This document shows, piece after piece, positions 1 to 13,372 of a DNA stretch of 64,000 nucleotides; position 1 is the stretch's first letter, and every line of letters begins with the position of its first letter. This DNA is from Sinotaia quadrata (lineage: Eukaryota > Mollusca > Gastropoda > Architaenioglossa > Viviparidae), in contig CM054179.1 of the NCBI GenBank assembly GCA_028829895.1, positions 32,581,117-32,645,116 on the forward strand, read 5' to 3'. Under the pieces are notes generated by a model. It saw only the letters and a program-made list of their open reading frames with translations. It had not been told where the DNA came from and did no database searches. A program made the position numbers and the translations under genes.

Positions 1-188
1 GTAATGCATAACACTGTTTAACATAACGCATATGATTATATTTTGTATTATGAGAAAAACAGAGAAAGTTTCTAAAAGATAATTTTCACCGAATAACAGT
101 ATTTGTCATTTAATTGTGCATGAGGAAAAAAAAGGGTGTTTACAATACGCAGAAAAAATATAAAAAGAATTTTTTTAAATATACATAC

Positions 189-367
189 CTCAACATAATC
201 ATAATTACATAAGCTTTCTTCCAATCTAAAAGCATTAAAAATAAGGGTTATCTGAGCACCTTCAGGCTGTCTGATCAAATAGGTGCACTGCCTGTTGTGT
301 GGATAGTTATTTGGATAGGAAGGTGATTGAATAGTGCCTTGAGGTAAAGAAAATGTTCCGCCACATG
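189..367 (-). CDS. CUBN: cubilin-like exon: first half of CUB4
   Basis: The acceptor is TTTTTTCAG at the right end and the donor GAG|GTATGT at the left. The frame (phase 1 in, 0 out) reads A-CGGTFSLPQGTIQSPSYP, then NNYPHNRQC and ends at LCNYDYVE. This is the N-terminal half of a CUB domain: CGG start, GTI.SP.YP.NYP strand, second cysteine before the TYLI strand, FRLEE with the calcium-site Glu, third cysteine, and the calcium-site Asp of YDYVE. The domain is cut after YDYVE, at the same place as CUB2 and CUB3. Its second half (DG..., CG..P, GF... motifs) must lie left of the window. The intron to the previous exon is about 10.2 kb and contains hAT and other repeat remains. No stop or frameshift is visible. 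Confidence 0.88.
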
Positions 368-3300
368 CTGAAAAAATATAAATAATTAAAAAAATAAATA
401 CATGCAATGTCATTAATTCTTCTTCTTCTGATATGCACTAAATTATTATTCTCATATGATTAGGTGAATATTTTAAATTAATAACTCTTTAGCAGAAAAT
501 TACAAGCCTTCTCATTAAATAATTTTCTTTTTAAGCTTCTTCAATGAAAAAAATATTCAAAGTAGCATTGATACATTTAATGCAGATAAATCTATTAAAT
601 ATTAATGAACCAATAGTGTTGATAAAATGAGTAGCAATTTTATAAAGACATGGGTGGCATTATTATGATATATCGATATAGTAAAGCAGTAAATGGTGCT
701 CTGCTAGTGGTGACAGAAGATACACAGAAACTGTTCATGCACTAATCATTATGATACATGGTTTAATACTAAATATCAACTACTTCTATATATTTTTATG
801 CTATATATATATATCACTGTCATGTTAAAACATCAGAAGCCCCATAGTATGAAGTACCAAATGTCATAAATTTAATCACTATATTTACTCTAATCATTTT
901 GGCACCTATTTTAATTTGTAAAAAAAATTATGAAAAAAATAGGAAAGCTGGAATCTAACAAATTCTGTTTACATGCTGTTAGAGCTTTAAAATCTTCAAA
1001 GCTTTTAATTTAGTAATACATGTATGCTACAATTAACAGAAAAAGATATGCTGTTTTGGGATATGGTTACATTTGGCATTTATATATGTAATCTGTATTG
1101 TCTTTGACTTAATGGGCATGGATTTCGTTAATAAGTGCAATTGCATTATAGAAATAATATAAGGCCAGCATTCAAATAATTATTTTCTTATTAAATTGCA
1201 TTAGTTTACTGTTGTTTTAAGTATCTGTTTATTGTTGTTGGTGTTCTTGTTGTCGGTGGTGGTGAATAATTTTAAAAAGTTTTTTTATTGTGATGGATAA
1301 AAATGCAGTATTATAAGTAATGGGAATGAGCTCCAAATATCCAATCACTATACAATCCAATACTGTATAAAACTAAAAGGTGCATGATATGATAAAGAAA
1401 GAGTTACTGTCTCCATTTGTGTTGACCCAGTCATAGTATCTTTCAAGATAGCTATCAATCAAACTTTGTGATGTTCACAGTTTCTTGTATTTGTTTAGAA
1501 CATTCAAAGTTCTTCTCACAAGGTTCTCAGTTTATGTCAGTCTTATTTAAAAATTTAATCTTTTAATCAATTTTTCAGTGCAACCAACGGTCTCAGTTTA
1601 TCTTTTGTTACTTATAAAGTTACTAGCTCATTCATAAAAATTTCTTTCATTCTATTTGTCTAGGCATGGCTAAATTAATGTAGGTGGGGAGAAGGCAATA
1701 GCCTCTGTCTGGTGTGTAACCAATCACATCAATTGGTGGCTAAGTTCATACTTAAACTGTAAGGTGTGAAATGAGTGAGTGTAATATTTGTTTCCAATAT
1801 CTATAGTCAATTTCATCTATTGTCATATAATGGCTTATGTAACCCACACCCACTTCTCCTCTAAAAATAGACTACAAATAAGTTTACCTTCTAGAAAGGC
1901 TGACCCTTATCCTTGGGCTGGAAACATACCTGAATGTTTCAGATGCTCACTCTAAACTAACCAATCAAAGCACAGCTAAGCCACATGAGCAAATGTACCA
2001 GAAACCCACCTGTAAATCATCAGTTGAATGCAGCTGACAGGTGAGGCAATATCCATATTTAGGCTTCTGACTCTATAAGTTAGAATCATATACGTTATTG
2101 CTGGTTTATCAATACAGCAGGAAACCACCCCCTGTATATATTACTGCTAAGGTATGTGGTTTTGCTTGCCAAACTAATGTTATATTCATGTCTATCTCTT
2201 GACACTAACTCTAGTTTATATTGCTATATTTCACTTGTGATATTTAAATGTGTGATGACCATTTAAGTAAGAGTGTTCTATCCAGAGAAACATGAGGACA
2301 ATTTACAATTTCTTAGCTCATGTGCATTTTACTGGCAGATTGGCACATTATCTGAGACCTTATCTGAGACACAGATTGATGAGTTTTGAGCTGCAAAATA
2401 ACACCAGAACAGAACCACTTTATCTGGGATGTTGAGTACTGCACCATGAAGCAACACAAGAACAGAATGACCCAGGTGCCAAGGACCAATTTAACAGGCC
2501 ACTTGAGCATCTGCTAACAACTTTCACTGGAACCCTAGATGACATGTCAGATGAACCCAAAGTTATGTATTTATAAAGTCAATCATTGCACAGCTTCAGT
2601 CAAGATAGAATCAATTTTGCTTGAACTTAATTAATCAAAGACTTTTAGAATTCACTCAGAAACACTCAGTGTTCTCTTATAAACTCATTTATAGTTTGCT
2701 TATACAAACGAACCAAATAACTACTACAGTGCCATAGGACTCAAACAAACATTCTCTTATGACACCATATGGTCATGATTACTAACTTAAATATATATAA
2801 TACAAACTCTAACTGTAACTGTTGAACTATTTGCCATGCTGTCTTATGTTATTTATTGTTGAATACATTTATTGTTGATATTTAGACCATTGTGTTGGTG
2901 TGACTCATTTACATGTTATATGTTGTAGTTTGTCACCTGTATTTACTTACTATCCTGGCAATATATATCAGGGGACTTGAGCTATCTTCTAAACATATCA
3001 CACTTTTATACTTCATTACCTATCATTCATCTTTCTAACATGTTTGGCCAGTCAGAAGGTGTGTTTTGGGGATTAACCTAAGGTTACAGGTGGCCCGGGG
3101 TGGTGAAGAATTAACATCTTGCCCATCTCCCAGCAAAATGTCATGCCTATCCATACAAGCTGAGCAATACTATTAAAGTAGTTAGATATTGCTAAATTAG
3201 TTCTTGCCAAACAAAATGTAGACAATGGAAGTCTTCAGAGGTGAAAATCATATTACATGTAAAGTTAATTAGCTCAAACAATAATAAACCTTCATTTAAG

Positions 3301-4225
3301 TTTTGCAAGCATGAGCTGACCATAAAAAACAACAATATAACAACAATCAAGTATATGGGGAAAAGTTGATTTATTGTTTTCCAACAGTAATCTAAACAGT
3401 CTTCAGTAATCAAGACATGCAAGTGAAACAAAATAAATGGATTTTGGGAGATCAATATGGTAGTGTGATTGAGAAAGGACTGGTATGGCTTTATTACAAT
3501 ACTATATATTGAAAGAATAATATTGCTGTTAATGTTTTATTTGAAGCTCAGAAAGAGAGTAGAAAGGTATTTTGTTTATAGGGCATTGGCCAATTTCTCA
3601 GGATAGAGGGAATGCAAAGAGTAACAAAAACAATTCTATTTTGCATTTGAGTATTTTATGGTCAGATTTATTAATTCAAGTTTGTTTCATGTTTGTATTT
3701 TTTATATAAAAGTATATCTAATGAATTTCAATGGGAAAAATATAATATGATAACTGTGAAACTGATGAATATATTGGAGTGCCTAAAATTAAGTAAATAA
3801 AGTAACAGATTTATGGGATCACCTTTCTTAAGTGAGGCATAAAGTTAAATTTTAAAGAATGAAAAATGGGAACAATATTATCTTCTAAATATTCAATTAT
3901 AAAATATATAGGCATATGAATATATAACTCTATCTTTTCTTTATATATGAAATAAATATAATATTCTCTCTCACTGTAAGGAAGAATTATGCTAAATGTT
4001 AATAAACTGTAACAATCCTTTTTTATGCTATGATTAGAGGTGAGATTGTAATTATTGAGATAGTTGATCTCTTTGAAGCTTTTGACATAAATAGCCATGA
4101 CATATCTTATTTCTATGGTAATTGTGGCACTAGCCTTTTCATGGTTCTAGACATATGACTGTCTTAGAATAGTAGCTTATCCAAAGTTAGTATTTCACAA
4201 GATTCTTGTCTTGAATCAGTTCTGT
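368..4225. other. intron sequence, nothing recognised
   Basis: AT-rich intronic DNA between the CUB4 and CUB3 exons. Short open frames here show no domain, codon bias or splice context I recognise. No second-half CUB exon was found, consistent with CUB3 being completed by the exon at 10572-10728. Slightly GC-richer patches near 1670-2120 and 3050-3150 may be old repeats but could not be classified. Confidence 0.5.
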
Positions 4226-4700
4226 TTATCCTCTAAAAAGGAGCTTCTCAAAGTGGTGGTCCACAGACCAGTGCCGGTCTGTCATTGGTTTACAGCAATC
4301 CTCCAGGATCAAAAGGAAATGTAATGTGCCATAAGCACCATAGTTTGTACTTGCAAACAATAACAACTTTAAATTTAGGCAACAGTCTGGCAAGCAATTC
4401 CATGCGCATGCACAGCCCACACTGAAAGGTATTTGCAAACAAGCTTCTAGTGTTGTCAAAATGATGTTTTATAGTTAACTCTGAGTTTTTAACTAGAGTT
4501 ACAAATGTAAATTTCAGACACTTCTGAAATCTGGTGAATTTTAGTAAATTTTAATTTAGAGTTTTAAAAATTATATCACTAGGGATTTTCAAACAAATAA
4601 CCTGTTAGTGATTTGTAGTGATCTTGTAATTTTGAAATCACTTCCATGGACATAAATTAAACCCCACTCATGGACCGCCTGCTATCAGATCTGAGAAAGT
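4226..4700. mobile_element. hAT-like non-autonomous element (candidate)
   Basis: The left end carries GGAGCTTCTCAAAGTGGTGG followed by TCCACAGACC, the style of a hAT terminus. About 450 bp further, CATGGACCGCCTGC and TCTGAGAAAGTC resemble the same terminus inverted. There is no transposase frame between them. No clear 8-bp target duplication could be fixed, so the ends are approximate. It could instead be an unrelated old repeat. Confidence 0.35.
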
Positions 4701-5242
4701 CAGTATTATTGAAAATAATTAATTATAATAAAATATAATAATACTCATTAATGTAATTGAATCTTGTGCAAAAATAATTATTTAAAGCATGATACCCAAG
4801 ATCAGTAAATACTTTTACCCAACTGTGAAATGAGGATAAAATAATGTGTTTGGTTTGATATAAGAAACCTAATACAAAAAGTCAATAAACAAGGATTTAT
4901 TCAAAATTGTAGATTGCTTTTACTTTAAAATTAATATATGTAACTCATTTTCAGAAACCTGATTAGAGCAAAAATGGAAAAATGGATAACTGGTCAATAG
5001 TTTTGGAGAATTATTTTCTAATTTTTGGAAATGAGAAATATTTACCTATCTAATATTTTATTTTTAAAGACATTGTGAAAAGGCTTCCTAATTGCAAATT
5101 ATTAATTTATGATATTTTATTTCATAATTAATACATAAACAATAATCCTCTCATGCAAATAGCATGCACAGTCACCCGACAGGGGTCTTTTGTCTTTGCA
5201 GTTACAAGAGCGACTAGGTCAATCCCTGGAACAGTCTGCTAA

Positions 5243-5552
5243 CTAATTAATTCTCTGTCCAAGTGTTACCTGTCTAGATTAACAGACCTTAATTGAATTA
5301 TCTTGTCAATCTTTGTCTTTAATCCAGCCCCTCACATATAAGCTCTCTATGATGACGGGAACTATCCCAAACTTGCACTTAACCATCTTTCTATTGTCTA
5401 ATTAATTCTCTGTCCAAGTGTTACCTGTCTAGATTAACAGACCTTAATTGAATTATCTTGTCAATCTTTGTCTTTAATCCAGCCCCTCACATATAAGCTC
5501 TCTATGATGACGGGAACTATCCCAAACTTGCACTTAACCATCTTTCTATTGT
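5243..5552. repeat. perfect 155-bp tandem duplication
   Basis: Bases 5243-5397 and 5398-5552 read identically, starting CTAATTAATTCTCTGTCC and ending CATCTTTCTATTGT. Both copies were compared base by base by eye and no difference was found. A perfect duplication in otherwise diverged intronic DNA is either very recent or an assembly artefact. It lies at the left edge of a long LTR-like patch. Confidence 0.9.
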
Positions 5553-5559
5553 CATTGCG

Positions 5560-7300
5560 TCATTGGCAGCCCCCACCCATCATCATGCACAAGCACCTCT
5601 CTATCAATATAACGAGAGTGGATAGTTATAAAATCCAACAATATATTAAAGAAAAAAAAATAATTAAAAGTAGTTTTACAATTAATGTCATCAAAATTAC
5701 ACACAAGGCAATTTATCAGAAATCACAGTCTCATCCTAGATACATAGAATTCAGTCAATCAAGAAAAATATATCATGTCAATTCCATAAAACAATTACTA
5801 GGAATTTTACATCAAAGAAATATCTTCACAATTTAGTTTAGCTTACACAAATTCCCAATGTCAATAAGCCAACTAAATAAATAATACAGATAAATCAATA
5901 TAAGATATTAAAGAGAAGAATCAGAAATAAGGAATTTAAGAAATCATGAAAACATGTACAGATTACACAGAAAATTCATAATAATGGTTCACCTGATAGC
6001 AGCCTGTGAGCAGTAATCTTGGTCTTGTTTAGGGTTGGCTGGCAGTTAAAAGTCTTGTGATAATGGCCTTGCCTGATAACAGTTCTGCATACCATCACAT
6101 GAATGTTTGAATAATCCACACAGAATGTACAACACAAGCACTTAGTCACAATTCTTGTCCAATACGAATTACACAGCATAAACACAAATCAGTTTCTTGT
6201 CCAAATTTGCACAATGCTCAAAACTCAGTCTTTACCACTGTCCTTGAATGAAATAATGTGGATAAAGTTTACACGGTTCTAGTTTCCAACACCTGGCCCT
6301 TTTATTAGGTTCTTACGGTTCCAACAGTTACTTGGCAGAGTCTGACTTATACTCCTTGCAGCAGCTCCCCACAGTAACTCGGCTTTCTTGAGTGGACCAA
6401 TTCTTCAAGCAAGTGCAACTGGTTGTCTATGAATCTTCTTCCAGTTAGAAGATACAGTTCGTCATATTCTCCAGGTACATCATAGCACACACACAGTGTC
6501 CCACACTTCTCTTAGAATATTACCTAAAGTCCCTGCAAGAATTCCACTGCTCATGGACTTCAGCACTTTCAGAAATCCGATGGCAGTTAACAGTTGTCAA
6601 TGTGGAAGTAAAACTTCGAACTTCAACCATCGACTCATATGAATGTTGACATAAGCAATGTCGAGATAAGCGAAGCTTGATGGCAGCAACAGATGAAGTT
6701 TACCAATGCTTGCACATCAGCAGAAACAAAACGGCTTGCTTGCAAGTAGAACTTGAATCTTGCATCTCAGCAAGGCAAAAATGGAGTGGAAGACAAACGG
6801 AATGGCTTGCTAACTGTTGACAGAAGAAACGTAATGGCGTGCATCAGTCTCATGTTTCAAATATTCATAATCTGTACTTTTATTCTCATTTCTTCATTTA
6901 AAATTCCTATTTTTACAATTCTTTCATCTGATTCTTTGTTTAAATGAGACTAAAAATGACATAGTTTAAACTTGTTAAAGATATTTACAAGGAAAAACAA
7001 TTCAAACACATTTTAAGCAAATATTTAAAAATCAGTTAAAATGACAATCACTATCTCGGACATACCTTTCTGTTCAGCACTAACTGCGAAGCCACACACA
7101 CGGGACTCCGATGATTGTAACAAGAGTGAGGGTTCAATTTCGAATCTGCCCTTATATGTGATTCTAGGGGTCATCTGGAAGATTCTAGAATTTATCAGCC
7201 TTCAGTCTAGAACTAAATTGTTCCAACGGCTTTGTCTGAATAGACATGGTTGACTGCACAAACACTAAAGGTAGGGTGAAATCGTTGCTAAAATTAATCT
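5560..7300. repeat. unclassified LTR-like interspersed repeat (candidate)
   Basis: This stretch has a different base texture from its surroundings. It holds a CCCCCACCCA patch and an A-rich middle, and its right half contains CG dinucleotides (around 6640-7110) such as ATGTCGAGATAAGCGAAG. The layout resembles the solo LTR at 25490-27186, which also has a CCCCCACCCA patch, an A-rich middle and a CG-containing right part. I could not find matching TG...CA ends or a target duplication, and no coding region is visible. Treat it as a repeat of unknown class. Confidence 0.3.
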
Positions 7301-8800
7301 GAGTTATGCAAGAATCAGTGACCGCCAACAATAATTCCTTTTATTCTGGATATGGGTCAGCATTGTTTGTTTCAAAACTCATCACTCTGAGATTTGAATA
7401 GTGAAATTGAAAATTAATTTTTTTACTACAAAAAGAAGAATTAATTAAATATTAATTAATTAAATTAATTAATTGCATTAATTTGCATTTTTCCATCACA
7501 GACATATATGTACTCTATAAGTGCAAGAATCTTTAATTTAATAATAGACCTGCTATTTTTTGTCATACATTCCCCCTGAATATGATGAATTCAAATGGGC
7601 CTCTCACTTTTGACAACAATCCTGTAGCTCTTATATTTGAATTAGCAGAGTTTGCCCTTCTTTCTGTCTGACTGACCAAACACAATTTTTCCAACAACCA
7701 ATCATAATGTAGAATTTCAGTGAATGCCTAATGGCACTAAATGTGAAACTGGACAATCTTCCACTATTACAATAGTTATATCATGAAGAACATAGATCTG
7801 TGGCACTACTGTAGGAGATGGCAGTGGCTAATTTATTTCAGCATAATGGTGAGCCACAGCATATTGAAGAGTAGTACTTAGAGAATCAAACAATGTAATT
7901 GACATTACTAGTAACTGAGGGGTTTCAGAAATGATAGGATATGTAGATGAACAAAATCAGATTGTTTGCAAACACTGAGGACGATTCATCAGAAGAAAAT
8001 AGCGCAACTCTTGTTGAATTTAATATTAAAGATAGCTATTGCACAGATAGATTTCATCAAGAGAAACATAGTTGTGCCAAACATGGAACTGCTGACTGAT
8101 TGGCAGATTTCAGCTGTCACTGTACATAAATTTAAATAATGTCTAAATGTGTCTTACACAACAGGAAGATACACAAAATATAGGCTGCTTTTAAAATTTA
8201 CAATCACCTGTTATTAGGCATAACTGAATATCTTAGAAATAACATACACACTAAATATCACAATGATTATTATTTTTTAGTTACTGATATTTACAGATAT
8301 TTATTACAGCTGATATTTCATTGCAATCTTAGAAACTGTAATTATGCATAATTAGTTTCTTTTACTTGACACTACAGCTCTTAAATGTAAACTGTTTATA
8401 CACCTAGATTTAAACTATTATGGTTAGATATCTTTGGTCTTTCTTCACTCCAAAGAATGCCACACACACTTATGAAAACACTTCAGCCACAGTTGGTACC
8501 AAGTGGAAATAGAAAGAAATTTTACCCAAGTATGTTGGCCAAAGGAATGTTTTGACAATTCTAATGATATGTAAAACTTAGTATTGTAAATTTGACATTG
8601 TCCTGGCTCTGTTTGAGTCAGACACAAATATAATATTCAGGCCTATATCTGAAGTAACAGAATTGATAGTCATTATTATCAACCTGATTAGATGAAAAAG
8701 CAAGGCCCAAAAGGCAACTTTTTGAAGAATAGACATGCAGGGTATCAAATTAGTGAAGCATCAGATGATAGTGATGTACATAATACCAAAACATCAACAA
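7301..8800. other. intron sequence, nothing recognised
   Basis: AT-rich intron. An ATTAATTAATTAAATTAATT-type low-complexity run lies at about 7438-7490. No exon or identifiable repeat was seen. Confidence 0.5.
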
Positions 8801-8819
8801 CTTGGAAATATTACTCTTT

Positions 8820-9671
8820 GAACAGTAAGTTCAGTTCCTCTTTTTAAGCCAGAGATGCTGGTGCAATACCAAAGTCTCGGTGCATTATTTGTGATGGTGT
8901 TTTATCTAACGATGCAATAAGGCTTTCAACATTAATTTCATTACTAAAAGTAAAGGCTTGAGTTCAAAACTGAAAGAAAGCTCTTGGAAAGGAAGGATGC
9001 TGATTTAAAAGGCCATCAGAAACAGATCTTTGATCCTCATGATTTGTGAACTTCTTAGAAAGTAACTATTTGAAATGCTTTAAGGCAAAAAAATTAGTGA
9101 TGGACTGTATGAAGGATGTCTATTTGGAAATGTTGGACAAGCTGGCTGCAAAGAATGTGGCCCAAGTGTCACTTTCAAATGACATTATAACTTGACCACT
9201 TCATGACCTAGCTTACAATAAGGAAGATGGACTCATAGAATAGATTAAATTAGCCAATACTTTTACTTTTCAGCTTGGGGTATGTACATGACAATTCTAA
9301 TGGTGTGTATGCATTTTCAACATGATGGCAATTTGAAGGAAGAATTATTGTATTTTCCTTCACTAGTAACAAATTCAACTAGTTTTGATGTGTTTGAGGC
9401 TGTGAAGGACTACATTGTTGGTCACAGTTGGTTGGATTTTGAGTTTTATCTAGTTGTATGTTCTGATGGCTTTGTGGCATGGATATGGCAGCATTCCATG
9501 GAGGTTACCCAGAATGAGGTTCTAGTACTCAAATGCAAGTCAATGCACTGTTTCCTTCAAAAAGAAAATCTTGCTACAAAGAAAAGCGAAGTTATAAAGT
9601 GTGAACTATGTAATGGTGAACACTTTAAATTCAAGACTATTCTCTATATTAAGTGTTTATATAGAGACTAA
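8820..9671 (+). pseudogene. hAT-family (ZBED5/GTF2IRD2-like) transposase pseudogene
   Basis: Plus-strand fragments in several frames line up with a hAT transposase. A BED-type zinc finger remnant (PRCIICDGVLSNDA) lies near 8880-8930. A linker follows with LEMLDKLAAKNVAQVSLSND near 9120-9190. An open frame at 9282-9671 contains HDGNLKEELLYFPSL, FDVFEAVKDY and VVCSDGFVAW; the last corresponds to the VC(T)DGAPAM block of intact relatives. Internal stops (for example near 9195 and 9240) and frameshifts interrupt the reading, and the second half of the catalytic region and the dimerisation domain are missing. It sits in a cubilin intron in the opposite orientation to the gene. Terminal repeats were not found. 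Confidence 0.75.
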
Positions 9672-10571
9672 ATGCTACTGTGCATTTTTTTGTCATGGGG
9701 ACAAAAAACATGAGAGTATATGAGTTTTGAAATGAGCACTCTGGTTTTTCAAGAAAAAAATAATAAATTGGTCAGAACTATTTCGAACTGTGAACTGGGG
9801 ATATAGCCAAACTTACATATAAGCAGTTTACACTATACATATTTATCAGTTAGTTCCTATATTTAATTGTTTTGTGGTTTTGTTTTGTTTGTTTGTTGTT
9901 GTTGTTGGGGGGGGGGGGTTCCAGGTCTCCTAATTTAATTTTTTGTTATGGGTGGGGTGGGGGGTGGAGTAGAGGAGATACCTGGTCTCCAAAATGAATA
10001 GGTATTAAAAGTATTCTGTGATATTCATCCTCAAAAACAATTTTAAAATCACTTTTATATAAATTTAATATTTTTTACATGTAAGAAAAATCTTAAAGTT
10101 TATGACAGTAAAATGTTGTAAATAGCAAATGAAAAAAACATAACTTAAGCATAATAGCATTCTTCTGTTTGGCTATTTTTAACATTTCCATTCTTATTGC
10201 AATTTTTCATACATGGATATAAATGTATTTATACAGCATTTAATAAAAAAATATTGTAGAAAGTTAATAGGTATTAAACCTTTATAATGTTGATATGGCA
10301 ATGATTCTGTTACTTAAATTACAGACAGCACCATAATAACTTTACTTCATTCATTTCAGAATATCTATAAATATATGCCTGTCTAATAGAGTGACAGTAT
10401 AAAAAAGGCAGTCTGTATTATGCATAAATTTGTTGAATCACTTTCAAAGATTCCATTTTAAATCTAGAATATGATGTTTACAAACATTAACAGATTTCAC
10501 AAGTGCTGGTTGAGCACTGTAACAAGTTTAAAAAATAAGCTTTCACAATTAAAATATTGAATATTATTCAC
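9672..10571. other. intron sequence with poly-G tract
   Basis: Low-complexity intron. A run of G lies at about 9907-9918 after GTTTGTTGTTGTTG, and a second GGGTGGGGTGGGGGGTGG patch at about 9950-9967. No exon or identifiable element. Confidence 0.5.
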
Positions 10572-10728
10572 CTGTGGACCAGAAGGCACTGAACCCCCTG
10601 CCTGTCATTGATGTATCAGAGTGGAACTTAAGAAACATACTGTTACCAGATGTTATCACATCAGCAGGTTTAGATATGCCACAGAATCTTCCCAACAAAG
10701 CACCTGTCTCATTTATTCCATCCCTAAT
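10572..10728 (-). CDS. CUBN: cubilin-like exon: second half of CUB3
   Basis: The acceptor is TTTCTGACAG at the right end and the donor TCCACAG|GTGAAT at the left. The frame (phase 0 in, 1 out) reads IRDGINETGALLGRFCG, then ISKPADVITSGNSMFLKF, and ends HSDTSMTGRGFSAFWSTG. It has all marks of the second CUB half: the calcium-site Asp in RDG, the LLGRFCG fourth cysteine, P...SGNSMFLKF.SD, and the closing GF.A.W strand. It joins in frame to 13373-13563 (DYLE|IRDG) to complete CUB3. The Gly codon split by the next intron continues into the CUB4 exon. The plus strand also has an open frame here, which is a shadow. Confidence 0.92.
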
Positions 10729-12668
10729 CTGTCAGAAATTGAAAGAGAATATTAAAATTTTAAACTGAAGGACATAATTATTTTTAAAAACACATTTTAT
10801 AAAATAATTTATGAATAAATTATAGAAAAAAATATAGGAAAAATTTGCCTTCCACAAAATGTTTTGCTCCTGAAAAATTTGAAAAAATTATAAGAACAAA
10901 GTGAAGTAAATTAGCAAGAAATAAGAGTAAAATGTAGACGTCACAACAGAATCATCTCTCTGGATTCATCATGTGGTGAGCACAGATGAACTTGTGGACC
11001 TGATACAACTAAAGGAAATGCTTATGCCCTGATCAACATATCGGACAAACAGTTTTGAAAGAGTACAACTTATGACAGATATAAGAATCATTTAATATTA
11101 GTACAGCAACATTCAGAGAGAAGTTTTCAGGTTTTTGAGGATATCTGGCTACAATGAAGAGTTCAGGATTTCAGGCTGAGAAGAAAAATTCTGAGGTATG
11201 TCTTACTTTAAGAATTTAAACTGTGGAGAAAATGTGACTACATGTTGCTTCTAATGCAAAGTTCTGAGTGAAAAATACAGGGAAACACTGATACCACACC
11301 ATGAGCAGGCAAATGCACCTTGTAGGAATCATAGGACAACAGCTGTATTCTCAAGGACAAGATATCAACACTGATTTCACTTATTAGATGTCAGAAAGAA
11401 ATTTAAGTGATTTATTAATGGAATCTGTGTGAATCAATACAATGATAATCGAGCCAGAGAAGAAGCAGTAAATTCATGTTAACTGAGAAACAGACTTAAT
11501 ATTCTATTATTAGCCATAATGTGAGTGGTACACATTAAAAATAAGTCACATTAGAATAATGGGAAAACGTTTAGTTGAATTAAAAAAAAATTAAATCAGA
11601 TATTGCAAAGTAATTAAACAACAACAATCTATTTATACCAGATATTCATTGACAGTTGATTAATTGATAATTAAACAAACTAATAATCATGTTAACAATA
11701 TGTATCAAGTTAAAACTACAAGAAGTATCTGTTTTAACAATCATCCCATCTAGGATCACAATCAATTGGCATCTGAATTTAAAGTAATTTAGTGAAATTA
11801 GTAATAAACTAATTATGTCTGAAATTTAAAAATATACCCCAACAAATACTAATAAAATTTTAATAGCTGCTGTGATTATTACTATTAACATACCAATTGA
11901 CACAATTTGTTTTGTGGATTTAAAACATGTTATTCTGTCCCTTTGCCCCATGCATTTCATAGTCTTTTCTTGGAAATGCTCATACAGAGTACTGCATGTG
12001 CTTTTAGATGAAAATTTTCTTTAATGCTTAACGTATTTAGAAATAGTACTGCATGAAGAATCTTGAATTTTGTATTTCTTTCATTTTATTCATCATTCTT
12101 TCTTCCCCCCTACCCATGGGTGTGAGTGTGGATGGCTGACTAACCAACGGGTGAGAGGAAACCCATAGATCAATAAATTTGAATTTATACTCTGACATTG
12201 AGGCTTTCTCTGTCTATGGTTTTGAGAGTGGTTGTGGTCATTGTTACACATTGTGTCGTCTGTGCCGTTTACACTTCACCCTTACCCGTATGCAAGCACA
12301 CATGCAAACATGTCGGCAATAAGTAACCTACATGCAGAATAAAATTCGAGCCAAACAACCATCTTGGTATTCTGTGTGCAGATTTGTAATAATATTTATG
12401 CAAGTCCTACGTGGCGTCGACTAGCCACCACCCTCCTTTTGTCAGAGAGAAGGTAGGGTGGCGACATTCTGCTTGAGGGAGTTAATACGGCAGAGTGCCC
12501 AGATTAGCCTCGAGAAAATAGCAGCTCAATAGTGTTATACGACTTGCAAGAGAAAAAAAGTGAAACTGACAATTCAATAAGACAATAAACTTGTGTCTTT
12601 GTTATGAAAGCATGTGAAAAGCTATTAGGGTTTTGTCTATACATGGTTCCATAAAAACTATTATTGCT
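10729..12668. other. intron sequence, unclassified repeats
   Basis: Intron between the two CUB3 exons. Most is AT-rich and featureless. The patch at about 12090-12540 is clearly GC-richer, with CG dinucleotides, an AATAAA, and the block ACGTGGCGTCGACTAGCC near 12410. This looks like part of an LTR or leader of a retroelement, but ends and class could not be fixed. Confidence 0.4.
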
Positions 12669-13016
12669 ATAATCTCTATAACTCCATTTCTGTTCACTGA
12701 TAGTTATCCTGTAATTTATATTGACACTAATCTGTTGAATTATATGTTAGGATATAAAAGACTATAAATATTGAAATTATCCGAATGTGGTTCGTGGAAA
12801 TATAATCAAGTAATCTTTTCATTGTATTTGCTATATGTATATATCTGATTGTTGATTTAATACATTTATTGTTAAATTTATTGACCTTTTTACACATATT
12901 GATAACCATATTTTGGAGAAGAAAATGGGCAGATGGGGGCTCACTAAATGTAGATTAAAAAATGGATTTTTCTTCTCTTTTGGTAGGAAGTTTTCCACCT
13001 ACAGAAATACTGTGTA
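12669..13016 (+). repeat. fragment of LTR family also present at 35.1-38.5 kb
   Basis: This segment aligns by eye with 36265-36530 joined to 38461-38530. Shared blocks include TAACTCCATTTCT, AAATTATCCGAA, TTTTGGAGAAGAAA and GGAAGTTTTCCACCTAC. Here the repeat is uninterrupted, so it shows the empty site of the hAT element that splits the other copy at GGTTGATG. It is the 3' part of what I interpret as a roughly 1.5-kb LTR; no 5' part is present. Confidence 0.7.
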
Positions 13017-13372
13017 CGTTGCTCTATATATGCCAAATAAAGAAATGAAAAGCTGCTAGAAGTGTAACTGAGTCTTCTGTCACTTTTGCTGCCTATTGTG
13101 TGCAAAATACAAAAACTACCCCATCACATTATAAAGTCTCTGTCACCACTATTACCTTTTTTTTTTTTGATAAATACCTACCATTAGTAAAACAGTTTCT
13201 TAGAAAACTACTTTAAATATATTTATTTTTATTTTAACACAGGAAATAAACAAACAAGGATAAATTATTTTTATTATAAAAATTATTCTGAACTTGAAAA
13301 CTGAATTAACCACAATGCATGTCCATCTTCCCGCAATACTTATGTCTGACATAATTTTGTGACTATTCTTAC

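Noticed and set aside
5468..5836. A 122-codon plus-strand open frame starting inside the 155-bp duplication
   Set aside because: Low-complexity, Ile/Lys/Ser-rich, no motif; it spans the boundary of an LTR-like repeat.
10574..10768. A 64-codon plus-strand open frame at 10574-10768
   Set aside because: It is the antisense of a clear cubilin exon (10572-10728) and ends just beyond it.
11000..11450. Possible remnants of a retroelement coding region in the CUB3 intron
   Set aside because: No frame gave more than a few suggestive residues; not enough to name a family.
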